From Alphaproteobacteria bacterium (GTDB lineage: Bacteria; Pseudomonadota; Alphaproteobacteria; Micropepsales; Micropepsaceae): a stretch of DNA of 64,000 bases. The notes beneath the pieces are model-generated. The model ran no database searches. It was given only the letters and a program-made list of their open reading frames with translations, and had not been told where the DNA came from. Where the stretch lies: contig WGMH01000001.1 of assembly GCA_016125165.1 (NCBI GenBank), positions 682,001 to 746,000 of the forward strand, read 5' to 3'. The translations under genes and the position numbers were made by a program. Position 1 is the first letter of the stretch. Every line of letters starts with the position of its first letter. Shown here piece after piece: positions 29,557-37,513 of the stretch.

Positions 29557-30174
29557 ATGCGCCCGATCTATGACGTGCTCTACAATTTTCACTGGATCAT
29601 ACCCGGCGAGGTTGCCCGCTCGGCGCAGGCCTATGCAGGGTTTCTGGGACCGTTCCTGAAGGTTCACCGCATCGCCACGCTTATCAACCTGCGCGGGCCC
29701 AATGCGCGTTACATGTGGTGGCGCTATGAGGCGCGCGTCTGCGATAAGCTCAGCGTCGAGCACAAGAACACGATGCTGAATTCCCGCCGCCTGCCCACGC
29801 GGCAGATGCTGATCAACCTGATCGACGCCTTCGACAGCGCCAAGACACCGATCCTTCTGAAATGCTCTGGCGGACAGGATCGTTCGAGCTTCGCGGCGGC
29901 GCTCTATCTCATCAACCGTTTCGGCTGGGATGCGAAGGAGCGCGCGCGTGCACAATTCGCGCGCTGGCCCTACCTGCACAATCCAAAGAAGCATCAACGC
30001 TGGCTGAAACCGTTTTTGGATTTCGCCGCCGAAGAAGCAAATGGCAAGCCGCTTCGCGCCTTCATCGAAAACGACTATACGCCCGAACGTTTGAAGGCAT
30101 GGCTGGAAGCGCGTGGGCTCGGCGATACGTTTCGCGGGCTCTACGACAAGCCCGGCACCGCGCCGGGGCTTTGA
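29557..30174 (+). CDS. Tyrosine/dual-specificity phosphatase-like protein
   Basis: The 205-residue protein has the cysteine-phosphatase P-loop CSGGQDRS: Cys103 and Arg109 match C-x5-R. The upstream LINLRGPN motif, and the start RPIYDVLYNFHWIIPGEVARSAQ, fit the bacterial dual-specificity phosphatase group. Substrate could be a protein or an inositol/lipid phosphate. The stop shares one base with the alkB start (TGATG), so the two are co-translated. Confidence 0.85.
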   Translation: MRPIYDVLYNFHWIIPGEVARSAQAYAGFLGPFLKVHRIATLINLRGPNARYMWWRYEARVCDKLSVEHKNTMLNSRRLPTRQMLINLIDAFDSAKTPILLKCSGGQDRSSFAAALYLINRFGWDAKERARAQFARWPYLHNPKKHQRWLKPFLDFAAEEANGKPLRAFIENDYTPERLKAWLEARGLGDTFRGLYDKPGTAPGL

Positions 30175-30803
30175 TGGCAACGCTTCAGCCCGGCGTTGTG
30201 CTGTGGCCGGGCTTGCTCGATGCTGCGGCGCAGGCCGCGCTCGTCGCGGAAATCTTCGTGTTGCTGAAAGACGCGCCGCTTTATCGACCCACCATGCCGC
30301 GCTCGGGAAAACCGTTCTCGGTGGAGGAATCCAGTTTCGGTCCGCTCGGCTGGGTGTCGGATGTGAAGGGCTATCGCTATGCGCCCGTGCATCCCTTCAC
30401 CGGAAAACCATGGCCCGCCATTCCACAGATGCTGATGGATCTTTGGGATGCGCAAACGCGCTATCCCGCGCCGCCGGAATGTTGTCTCGTCAATCACTAT
30501 AGCGAGGATGCGAAGATGGGCCTGCATCAGGATCGGGACGAAGCAGATTTCGATGCGCCCGTGCTTTCGGTATCGCTTGGCGATGACGCGTTCTTCCGCA
30601 TCGGCGGCGAAGCGCGTGGCGGCAATACGGCGCGCGTGAAACTGGCATCGGGCGATGTGCTGATGTTTGGCGGCCCGGCGCGCCTCGCCTTTCACGGCAT
30701 CGATCGCATTGTGCCTGGCACCTCTCGGCTTGTTCCCGGCGGCGGGCGCCTCAATCTGACGCTCCGGCGGGTAACAAAAAAAGACGCCCGACCAGGGGGC
30801 TGA
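30174..30803 (+). CDS. alkB: AlkB family alpha-ketoglutarate-dependent dioxygenase
   Basis: The 209-residue protein has the AlkB iron site HxD at His118/Asp120 (LHQDRDEAD), the distal His174 (FHGIDR), NHY at 107-109, and the 2-oxoglutarate arginines Arg192 and Arg198 in GRLNLTLR. It removes 1-methyladenine and 3-methylcytosine by oxidation. Its last nine or so codons lie inside a hairpin that is the terminator of a leftward small RNA. The tail KKDARPGG is lineage-specific. Confidence 0.94.
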   Translation: MATLQPGVVLWPGLLDAAAQAALVAEIFVLLKDAPLYRPTMPRSGKPFSVEESSFGPLGWVSDVKGYRYAPVHPFTGKPWPAIPQMLMDLWDAQTRYPAPPECCLVNHYSEDAKMGLHQDRDEADFDAPVLSVSLGDDAFFRIGGEARGGNTARVKLASGDVLMFGGPARLAFHGIDRIVPGTSRLVPGGGRLNLTLRRVTKKDARPGG

Positions 30804-30926
30804 TCGGGCGCCGGTTTGCGCCGTTACGCGCGTGGTACCGGGAGGGGATGACCGGTACCTTGCGAAGGATGCTCTCCGGCGTGCGAGCGGGGGGGCAGTG
30901 CTAGCCGGAGAGGCAATATCCTTCGC
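30776..30926 (-). ncRNA. Candidate small RNA with three C-rich hairpin loops
   Basis: Read leftward, a promoter ends 5 bases before 30926, where a 9-bp stem begins (GCGAAGGAT at 30926-30918 with ATCCTTCGC at 30870-30862). Inside it is a second 9-bp stem, CTCTCCGGC with GCCGGAGAG, whose loop holds seven C. Hairpin 2 is GGTACCGG with CCGGTACC (30859-30834), loop containing CCCC. Hairpin 3 (30810-30785) has an 11-bp stem, a CCCC loop, and seven T after it. No reading frame is apparent. Length about 150 nt. C-rich loops suggest pairing to Shine-Dalgarno regions, as in some alphaproteobacterial sRNAs, but no known family was recognised. Confidence 0.65.
30783..30812 (-). terminator. Intrinsic terminator of the candidate small RNA
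   Basis: CGCCCGATCAG pairs with CTGGTCGGGCG (11 bp, one G-U) around a CCCC loop, then GTC and seven T at 30782-30776 on the minus strand. The alkB stop codon (30801-30803) lies within the stem on the other strand. It could also end leftward transcripts from the MOSC-aminotransferase operon. Confidence 0.85.
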
Positions 30927-30931
30927 GATCA

Positions 30932-30960
30932 AACCTATGCATTCAGGCCACAGTTGGCAA
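30932..30960 (-). promoter_or_regulatory. Sigma-70-type promoter for the candidate small RNA
   Basis: On the minus strand TTGCCA (30960-30955) and TAGGTT (30937-30932) are exactly 17 bases apart. The predicted start of transcription falls on the first base of the first hairpin stem (about 30926), which supports both the promoter and the RNA. Confidence 0.6.
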
Positions 30961-31038
30961 GTTTTTTCTTCTGAAAAGGAGTTCATGCAACTTTAGTGCG
31001 TGACAGTTGCATAACTGACACAACCAAATTGGGGCGAA

Positions 31039-31683
31039 TCAGCCCGGCTCCAGCCAGCGATTGACGATGCGCCGCCAGGCTTTTGCCAGCGCCGGTGCCG
31101 CCAAAGTCCGCTCCCGCACGTCCGCCGGAACACCCGGATGCATGCCCGAAACGAAGGCTTCGCGGATGTCAGGCCCACTGCCCTGCTGTGTGCGCACGAG
31201 TTCCGCGCCGGATACGGGCGCGGCTCCTTCGGCGACCACGCGGAAATAAATCCCGCATCGCGCGGATTGGGTCATGCGCGCGGGAATATCTTCTCGCATC
31301 GTGTGCAGCGCAAGTTTGAAGCAGGGCGCGCGCGGCTGACACACTTCGATCACCGCATCGCCCCACTGAAAGCGATCGCCGATCGCGAAGGTGGTTTCGT
31401 CTTCGCAATCAAGCGTCAGATTTTCGCCAAAGGTTGCAGGTCCGCAGTCGAGCTTGTGCTCACGCTGCCACCAAGCCCAATGCCCTGCCGGATAGGCATA
31501 GACCGCCTTTTCCAAGCCGCCATGCACGGAAAGATCGGCCTGCCCGTCGCCCTCGATATTCTCGCGGCGCACGAACAGACTGTTCGCCGCCACCGGCTTC
31601 TTGGCGATGCCGGAGAAGATCTCTTCGCCGTTCATCACCGCCAGAAGCTGCGGACGCGCCACATTCACCGAAAGAATGCGCAT
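31039..31683 (-). CDS. MOSC domain protein (YiiM-like)
   Basis: The 214-residue protein starts MRILSVNVARPQLLAV and carries the MOSC features: DLSVHGGLEKAVYAYP, GPATFGENLTL, GDRFQWGDAVIEVCQPRAPCFKLA with a conserved cysteine, and GIYFRVVAEG. YiiM-type MOSC proteins bind a molybdenum cofactor and reduce N-hydroxylated compounds such as 6-hydroxylaminopurine. The TAATG overlap couples it to the aminotransferase gene upstream. Confidence 0.9.
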   Translation of the reverse strand: MRILSVNVARPQLLAVMNGEEIFSGIAKKPVAANSLFVRRENIEGDGQADLSVHGGLEKAVYAYPAGHWAWWQREHKLDCGPATFGENLTLDCEDETTFAIGDRFQWGDAVIEVCQPRAPCFKLALHTMREDIPARMTQSARCGIYFRVVAEGAAPVSGAELVRTQQGSGPDIREAFVSGMHPGVPADVRERTLAAPALAKAWRRIVNRWLEPG

Positions 31684-33068
31684 TACATCTTTCCGTAATC
31701 GCGCGCGGTGTTGTCGATGGCGGATTTCAGCTTGGCAATGATCTCTTCCACTTCCGATTCCACAATGGTGAGCGGCGGGCTCAAGACCATCGTGTCGCGG
31801 ATGGCGCGGCTGATGAGGCCGCTGTTGAAGCAGTAATTGCGGCAATGTGTTCCGACATCACCGACATTCGCGAAAAAGGCGCGCTCGTTCTTGTTGGGCA
31901 CCAGTTCGATGGCCGCGAGCAGACCCAGCCCGCGCACCTCGCCCACCAGCGGATGTGGTTCGAAGGTTTCGCGCAGCCGCTTCTGGAAATAGGCGCCGAC
32001 GCCGCCCTTCGTTCGGCCCACAAGCCCGTCGCGTTCCATCACTTCGAGATTCTTCAGCGCCACCGCCGACGCCACGGGGTGGCCCGAATAGGTGTAGCCG
32101 TGCACCATTTCTTCGTTCGCGTTCAAAAGCGTATCGGCCATGCGTTCGCCGAGCGAGATTGCCGAAATCGGCTGATAGCCCGAGGAAAGCCCTTTTGCCA
32201 TCGTCATGATGTCGGGGCGGATGCCATAGGTGTTCGCGCCGAACCATTCGCCTGTGCGCCCGAAGCCCGTAATGACTTCGTCGAGATGCAGCAGCACATC
32301 GTATTTCTGGCAAACACGTTGCACCTCGGGCCAATAGGTCGATGGCGGAAAGATCAGTCCGCCCGCGCCCTGCACCGGCTCGGCCGAGAACGAGGCGACA
32401 TTCTCCGGTCCCAGTTCGACGATCTTGTCTTCAAGGGCCTTGGCGATGAGAACGCCAAAGGCTTCCGGGTCGATATCGCCATAGCCATTTGCCTTCGCGC
32501 CGAACCAGTAGGGCGTTGGCACCTTCTCGAATCCGGGCAGCGGCAGGTCCCATTGCGGATGCATGGGTGTCAGGCCCGACAGCGACGCCGCCGCCATCGT
32601 CACGCCGTGATAGGCAAGCTCGCGCGAGAGATGGATTTTCTTCTTCGTCTTGCCCTTCAGGTTCCAGTAATAGCGGATCAGCTTCAAAGCGCTGTCATTT
32701 GCTTCCGAACCGGAATTGGCGAACAGCACGCGCTCATGGCCTTCCGGCAAAAGTTTCGCGAGCTTCGCGGCAAGGTCGATGGTGTACGGGTTCGTCGTTT
32801 TGAAGAAGTGGTTATAATAGGGAAGCGTTCGGAGCGCCTCGCAGCCGGCTTCCGCCAATTCCTTGTTGCCGTAGCCCACCTGCACGCACCAGAGCCCGGC
32901 CATGCCATCGATGATCTTGTGGCCTTCGCTGTCCCACAGATAGACGCCTTCGGCGTGGGTGATCACGCGCACGCCTTCCTTGTTGAGCGCGGCGGTATCG
33001 GAGAACGGATGAACGTGATGGGCGGCGTCGAGCGCCTGCCAATGCTTGGTGCGGTTGTGCGTTGTCAT
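31683..33068 (-). CDS. Class III aminotransferase (putrescine-pyruvate type, SpuC-like)
   Basis: The 461-residue PLP enzyme has WDSEGHKIIDGMAGLWCVQVGYG, the FANSGSEANDSALKLIRYYW motif, LHLDEVITGFGRTGEWFG, and the PLP lysine in DIMTMAKGLSSGYQPISA. The best match in memory is the putrescine/omega-amino acid:pyruvate aminotransferase group. A glutamine synthetase-like gene and a GATase at 37.5-39.6 kb support polyamine use. The ATG at 33068 is set by the family N-terminus (HWQALDAAHHVHPF). Confidence 0.9.
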   Translation of the reverse strand: MTTHNRTKHWQALDAAHHVHPFSDTAALNKEGVRVITHAEGVYLWDSEGHKIIDGMAGLWCVQVGYGNKELAEAGCEALRTLPYYNHFFKTTNPYTIDLAAKLAKLLPEGHERVLFANSGSEANDSALKLIRYYWNLKGKTKKKIHLSRELAYHGVTMAAASLSGLTPMHPQWDLPLPGFEKVPTPYWFGAKANGYGDIDPEAFGVLIAKALEDKIVELGPENVASFSAEPVQGAGGLIFPPSTYWPEVQRVCQKYDVLLHLDEVITGFGRTGEWFGANTYGIRPDIMTMAKGLSSGYQPISAISLGERMADTLLNANEEMVHGYTYSGHPVASAVALKNLEVMERDGLVGRTKGGVGAYFQKRLRETFEPHPLVGEVRGLGLLAAIELVPNKNERAFFANVGDVGTHCRNYCFNSGLISRAIRDTMVLSPPLTIVESEVEEIIAKLKSAIDNTARDYGKM

Positions 33069-33244
33069 TGTGAGCCTGCCTGAATCGAAAAAATGCCTGG
33101 GAGGAGCCAAAGCTCCGGCGGAACAAAAGCCGTCAGGCGCTCGGCGGATTGTAGCCGATGCGGGCGCAGAGAATCAGCAGGGCGTGCTTGCGCGTCATGC
33201 CCTCTTCTAGCAGGGCATGATGGCAAGGTCACGGCAGGGAAAGG

Positions 33245-33883
33245 TCAGGCCGTAGGCCGGGCCGCCATGGCGGCGGTCTTTGCCCAGGCAGGAAGGGCGG
33301 CCATCTGCGCATACCAGCGTTTAATCTCGCCAAAAGGTTCAACGGGGAGCTTGCCGCCTTCGGTCATGGTGAGCGGCGCGGCAAGCGAGAAATCGGCAAT
33401 GGTAAGGCTGTCGCCGCAAACCCACTTGCGCCCATTCAGATGTGCATCGAGCACCCCGGCGAATTTGTTGAACTGCGCGGTTCCCTTTTCCACTTCCGCC
33501 GGATCGGGCGCGCCGCGGCCGAAAAATCCCTTCACGAAATTCTCGAAGATCAGGATAGCGCAGGCCGGATCGAAGCTGCACGATTCCCAGAACATCCAGC
33601 GCAACACGTCGGCGTGACCCTTCGGATCGGCGGGCAGGAATCCGGCGTCTGGTTTGAGCGTGGCAAGATAGACAAGGATCGCGTTCGATTCCCACAGGGT
33701 GAAATTGCCATCGGTGAGCGAGGGCATGCGTTTGTTGGGATTGATCGCCACATAGCCGGGCTGCGTCTGCTCGCCCTTGGTGAGATCGACCAGCTTGAAT
33801 TCATAGGGAATGGCGATGTGGTTGGCGAAACTCAAAACCTTGAAGCCGCGCGGGCTGGAAGGAAACGCATGGATCGTGAGCAT
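33245..33883 (-). CDS. Glutathione S-transferase family protein
   Basis: The 212-residue protein has a thioredoxin-fold N-terminal domain (LTIHAFPSSPRGFKVLSFANH, NPNKRMPSLTDGNFTLWESNAILVYLA) and an all-helical C-terminal domain with GDSLTIADFSLAAPL, the usual GST folding motif. It conjugates glutathione to an unknown electrophile or is a reductase. Glutathione synthase is present in the same window. A membrane protein gene lies 12 bases upstream. Confidence 0.92.
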   Translation of the reverse strand: MLTIHAFPSSPRGFKVLSFANHIAIPYEFKLVDLTKGEQTQPGYVAINPNKRMPSLTDGNFTLWESNAILVYLATLKPDAGFLPADPKGHADVLRWMFWESCSFDPACAILIFENFVKGFFGRGAPDPAEVEKGTAQFNKFAGVLDAHLNGRKWVCGDSLTIADFSLAAPLTMTEGGKLPVEPFGEIKRWYAQMAALPAWAKTAAMAARPTA

Positions 33884-33895
33884 GAGACACCTCTC

Positions 33896-34285
33896 TCAGT
33901 CGCGCTCGTTCGGAACGATGGGCATGGTGAGGCAGCCCAGAAAGATGAGCGCCGCGCTCGCCGCCCCGATATGGGCGCCCATGGCGGGGCCGTATTGCAT
34001 GTAGAGCAGCGCTGAAACGCCGCCGGGGATCAGCATCAGCAGCAGATAGATTCCCCGGGCTGCGATGCGCGGCCAGATGGTGGCCAGACCGAACACGGTG
34101 GTTAGAACGGCGCAGGTGATGGAATCGAACAGCCACAGCACCTTGAGAGCGCCACTGTAGAGCACCGGCAGATTGGAGGTATCCGCCACCGCGGCCATCG
34201 CCTTGAAGGCTAGCGTGTTCAGGATCGTGGCAAGCGCCAGCGTCAGCGCCGCAAGGCCGAACATCAGCCGCGAAACAAAGCCCAT
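33896..34285 (-). CDS. Four-span small membrane protein
   Basis: The 129-residue protein starting at ATG 34285 (MGFVSRLMFGLAALTLALA) has hydrophobic segments at about residues 5-27, 47-68, 73-93 and 100-120. Family not recognised. It is 12 bases upstream of the GST gene on the same strand and may be co-transcribed with it. Confidence 0.7.
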   Translation of the reverse strand: MGFVSRLMFGLAALTLALATILNTLAFKAMAAVADTSNLPVLYSGALKVLWLFDSITCAVLTTVFGLATIWPRIAARGIYLLLMLIPGGVSALLYMQYGPAMGAHIGAASAALIFLGCLTMPIVPNERD

Positions 34286-34321
34286 ACCTTCCCCCAAGCC
34301 CGAAAGCGCGCATATCAAGCG

Positions 34322-35761
34322 CTACCTGGCAGGCTTCTGTCTAGGCTTGCGCGGCTTGGGCGGCTGGATATTGAGGTCGGCATGCACGGTGCCGGTGGCG
34401 GTGAAGCTGGCGAGGAAGCCGTCTTTCGTCCAGGTCAGGTGCGGGTCGCCGAATTCTGCCACGTCGCCGGTGATCTGCACGCCGCGTGCGGGGGGCTTGG
34501 CGAGTGCCTTGCGGATCTGCACGTGCAGCTTGTCGATCTCCGGCCCGGCATCGAACACCAGATGCCTTTGCAGTTCGGCCCGCAGCGCATCGCGCTCCAG
34601 CGCATGGATCGCCTTCAGGATCAGGCCGGCTGACTCTACGTCATAGACCAGATTCACGATGGATATCTTGCGCGCCTTCGCACTGTAGACCGGCTTCCCC
34701 CGCAGATAGCCCGTGCCGCAGGATTTGAACCACCCGAACAAATCCCACGTTTGCGTCAGGCAAAAGCTCGCGCGCACCACCACATCGTCATGCGACGGGA
34801 TGAAATTGATCGCGCTAAAATTCAACCGCGCGCCGCTTGCGCGCACCGGATGTTTTTCCAGCCGGTCCATCACGATCTTCGCGGCATCGCCATAGGACAG
34901 CATCGCAGGAACCGAGAAGGTGAAGGCGTTGGATGGCGCTTCCAGAAATTGCGGCGCAGGCAGGTGTGGCGGCTTTGCGGGCATTTGCGGTTTTCCGCCC
35001 ACAACCACCCGGGCCACACCCTCCACCGCCAGCGTCACGATGGCCGCGTTGTTCGCGGTGCGCAGCGGTCCAACGAATATTCTTTTCGGTGAAAGCAGAA
35101 GCCACGCCTCCGGTTTCTTGCCGACCTTGATCGGACGGAATGCCTTTTCCCATAGCCGTTGCGCCTGCGGCCGGATTTTCAGGCTCGAAACAAGCTGCCG
35201 GTCGAGCGCTTTGAAGATCGGCTTTGAAAGGTGCTCCTCGTTCTGGTTCCACAGATCCGTCAGATCAAATCCAATGGGCCCTACCCGCAGATCGCCATGA
35301 TCGAGATGCACGGTGCCTTGTGAACTGGATTGCAGTTTCCAGTCGGGCTTGAGACGAACGGTGCTTGTGGCGCTGGCAAGGCCGCGCGCATGCGCATCGA
35401 CGCCGGTCTTCAGGAGCTTCGATTTGAAATCCAGATGTGCCGCCACCGAGAACGGCAGCGCGATCCGGATCGCATTGCCCGACGCCGAACCGGCAAAGGG
35501 GCCGTCGCGCGTCGCGATGAGATCGAGTTTGCATTTTCCGTGCGGGCATTTCACGCGCTTGCCCTTGATCTGGGCGAGTTGCGCCTTGGTCTTCTCGTCA
35601 AGCTGCTTCAGCACATCCGTCATCGGAATGGCGAGTGTGGCGGCGATGGTGGAGGATTGCGGCGGCGGCGGTTCGGGTGGCGGCGTCACCTTCGGTGGCG
35701 GCGCGTCAAAGCGGCCGCAAGCGCACAGCATCAAAAGCAGAAGAAGAACGGAGCGTCGCAT
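34322..35761 (-). CDS. DUF4403 family lipoprotein
   Basis: The 479-residue protein has a lipoprotein signal (LMLCACG), a proline-rich linker (APPPKVTPPPEPPPPQSS), and a long beta-rich body with TIAATLAIPMTDVLKQLDEKT and NLVYDVESAGLILKAIHAL, the DUF4403 pattern. The fold resembles lipid-transfer-type TULIP domains, but no function is known. It ends with a basic proline-rich tail (KPRKPRQKPAR). The ATG at 35761 opens the signal peptide. Confidence 0.82.
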   Translation of the reverse strand: MRRSVLLLLLMLCACGRFDAPPPKVTPPPEPPPPQSSTIAATLAIPMTDVLKQLDEKTKAQLAQIKGKRVKCPHGKCKLDLIATRDGPFAGSASGNAIRIALPFSVAAHLDFKSKLLKTGVDAHARGLASATSTVRLKPDWKLQSSSQGTVHLDHGDLRVGPIGFDLTDLWNQNEEHLSKPIFKALDRQLVSSLKIRPQAQRLWEKAFRPIKVGKKPEAWLLLSPKRIFVGPLRTANNAAIVTLAVEGVARVVVGGKPQMPAKPPHLPAPQFLEAPSNAFTFSVPAMLSYGDAAKIVMDRLEKHPVRASGARLNFSAINFIPSHDDVVVRASFCLTQTWDLFGWFKSCGTGYLRGKPVYSAKARKISIVNLVYDVESAGLILKAIHALERDALRAELQRHLVFDAGPEIDKLHVQIRKALAKPPARGVQITGDVAEFGDPHLTWTKDGFLASFTATGTVHADLNIQPPKPRKPRQKPAR

Positions 35762-35820
35762 GGCGCAAGTGTTGCGCCGGATCGCGACAACTTGCCAGAG
35801 GTGCAATCGCCTGGCGGCCG

Positions 35821-37440
35821 TCAGCCCCAGAATTCCAGAACACCCTTGCGCTTGGCGCGCTGCGCGGGAACTGGCGGCTTCTTGCCGGGCTTGCCCAGAA
35901 GGTATCCCTGCCCCATGTCGAAGCCCATGTCTGCACAGCGCTTCTTGATGTCAGCGGTCTCGATGCATTCGGCGATGGTTTCAACACCCAGATCCTTGCA
36001 CAGGTTCAGTGTGCCGGAGAGCAGCGTATCGCCGCGCGTCGACTCGCCGATCTTCTTGATGAGGGAACCGTCAAACTTCACATAATCGACCGCCAATGCA
36101 TTCAGATATTGCAGCGAGGCTGCGCCCGCGCCGAAATCATCGAGCCCGACGCGAAAGCCCATGTCACGCAGCACCTGAATCGCGCTGTTGGCCACTTCCA
36201 GCTCGGAGATTTCCGCCGTCTCCGTGATCTCGATCATGAGACGGTTCCGGAATTTGCGCTTGTGCGCCAGAAGTCCGGCCACCATGCCGAAGGCGGCAGG
36301 CGTGATCAGCGTGTGCCCCGAAAGATTCACGGCGATGGGACTGCATTCGCCATCGCGATCCAGAACCGCCAGAACGCGCGCCGTCGCGGCCAGGTCGAAG
36401 GCGCCCGCCATGTTCATGGCTTCGGCAAATTTGATCGCCTTGCCGGTATCCTGATTGCCGCCGAACCGCGCCAGCGCTTCGCAGTGCGTCAGTGCGCCGG
36501 AAGCAAGGCTGTAGATGGGCTGAAAGGAAAGCTCGAACGCACCCTCCGCCACATCCTTGGTGAAGGCCAGAGCACGTTTTTCAGTTTCGCCCAGAAGCCT
36601 GTCGAAGGCTTCGCCGGCGTCGGCCGGCATGGTCTTGTGTTCACCGCTGACAAAGCCATCCACCACATAACGCACCGCAAGCATGCGTTGATCGGCGCTC
36701 AATTCCTTGCCCTGCAGGGACATCAACGTCTCTTCGATCGGCAACGCGCCAGCGCCACCTTCCTCAAGCGCAGCGAGAATGCGTGAAGCAAGGCCGCCCG
36801 CACCGGATTGTTCACCGCCAATGGCGCCGAAGTGGGTGGCATCAAGGCGCGCGGCGGCCTTGGCATTGCCCGCTGCAACCGCATTGCCGATGCGCGACAG
36901 CAATTTGTTGGCATCCGATTGCGGCAGCTTCGCGCAAACATCCTCAAGACCCGGCACATTCACCAGCGCCAACGCATCCTTGCCCGATGCCATTTCGCGC
37001 GCCGCGGCAAGAAAGGAATCGCGGTCCGAAAGTCCGGTCTGCGCATCCTTGCCCGGGGATGCGTAGCTCTCGCGCGAGCCCGGCTTGGACAGCGTGCAGG
37101 AGATGCGCGTGCCGTTCTGCGGCAGATGACACAGCGAAACGAATGCGGGGCTGCCATCCGCCAGCTTGAGCCTGATCGGTCCGGCGCGCCCGCCCCGTCC
37201 CAGCGCCTTGGCGAAGGTGGCGAATTTCACGCCATCGGATGGATCGAACAGCTTTCCCGCTGGCGTTCCGGCAAGCTCGCCGCTGTTGGAGAATCCGCTG
37301 ACCGCGCCGGTCGCGAAGGAGATTTTCAGATCGCGTTCGATTTCAAACAAAAGATCGGCGTTTGCGAAAGCAAATCCGAGCAGGCGGGCAGCATCGAGCA
37401 TGGCCAGTTTTTCAGCGTATCCGCAGAGAATTTCGCGCAT
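35821..37440 (-). CDS. EAL-domain cyclic-di-GMP phosphodiesterase with degenerate GGDEF
   Basis: The 539-residue protein has a PAS-like N-terminus (about 20-120), a poor GGDEF-like region (135-240, from TGLSDRDSF, lacking the GGDEF signature), and an EAL domain from about 290. Catalytic residues appear intact: EAL at 321-323, Asn372, Glu404/407, Asp434-Asp435 in DDFGAG, Lys455, Glu491 and Gln511. It should break down cyclic-di-GMP, so favour motility over attachment. No membrane span. Partner cyclase not in this window. Confidence 0.88.
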   Translation of the reverse strand: MREILCGYAEKLAMLDAARLLGFAFANADLLFEIERDLKISFATGAVSGFSNSGELAGTPAGKLFDPSDGVKFATFAKALGRGGRAGPIRLKLADGSPAFVSLCHLPQNGTRISCTLSKPGSRESYASPGKDAQTGLSDRDSFLAAAREMASGKDALALVNVPGLEDVCAKLPQSDANKLLSRIGNAVAAGNAKAAARLDATHFGAIGGEQSGAGGLASRILAALEEGGAGALPIEETLMSLQGKELSADQRMLAVRYVVDGFVSGEHKTMPADAGEAFDRLLGETEKRALAFTKDVAEGAFELSFQPIYSLASGALTHCEALARFGGNQDTGKAIKFAEAMNMAGAFDLAATARVLAVLDRDGECSPIAVNLSGHTLITPAAFGMVAGLLAHKRKFRNRLMIEITETAEISELEVANSAIQVLRDMGFRVGLDDFGAGAASLQYLNALAVDYVKFDGSLIKKIGESTRGDTLLSGTLNLCKDLGVETIAECIETADIKKRCADMGFDMGQGYLLGKPGKKPPVPAQRAKRKGVLEFWG

Positions 37441-37513
37441 CGAGCCCTTAAGGCGCGTTAATGGCCCTGTGCCGAAACGGGAAACGTGCTGAAATATTGC
37501 CGCAGCAGTGCGC

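Noticed and set aside
30834-30859. A separate rho-independent terminator for alkB on the plus strand
   Set aside because: The GGTACCGG hairpin has no T tract after it in the plus direction.
31434-33083. 549-codon plus-strand open frame
   Set aside because: It is the complement of a clear class III aminotransferase and of the MOSC gene; its protein is arginine/histidine-rich with no family features.
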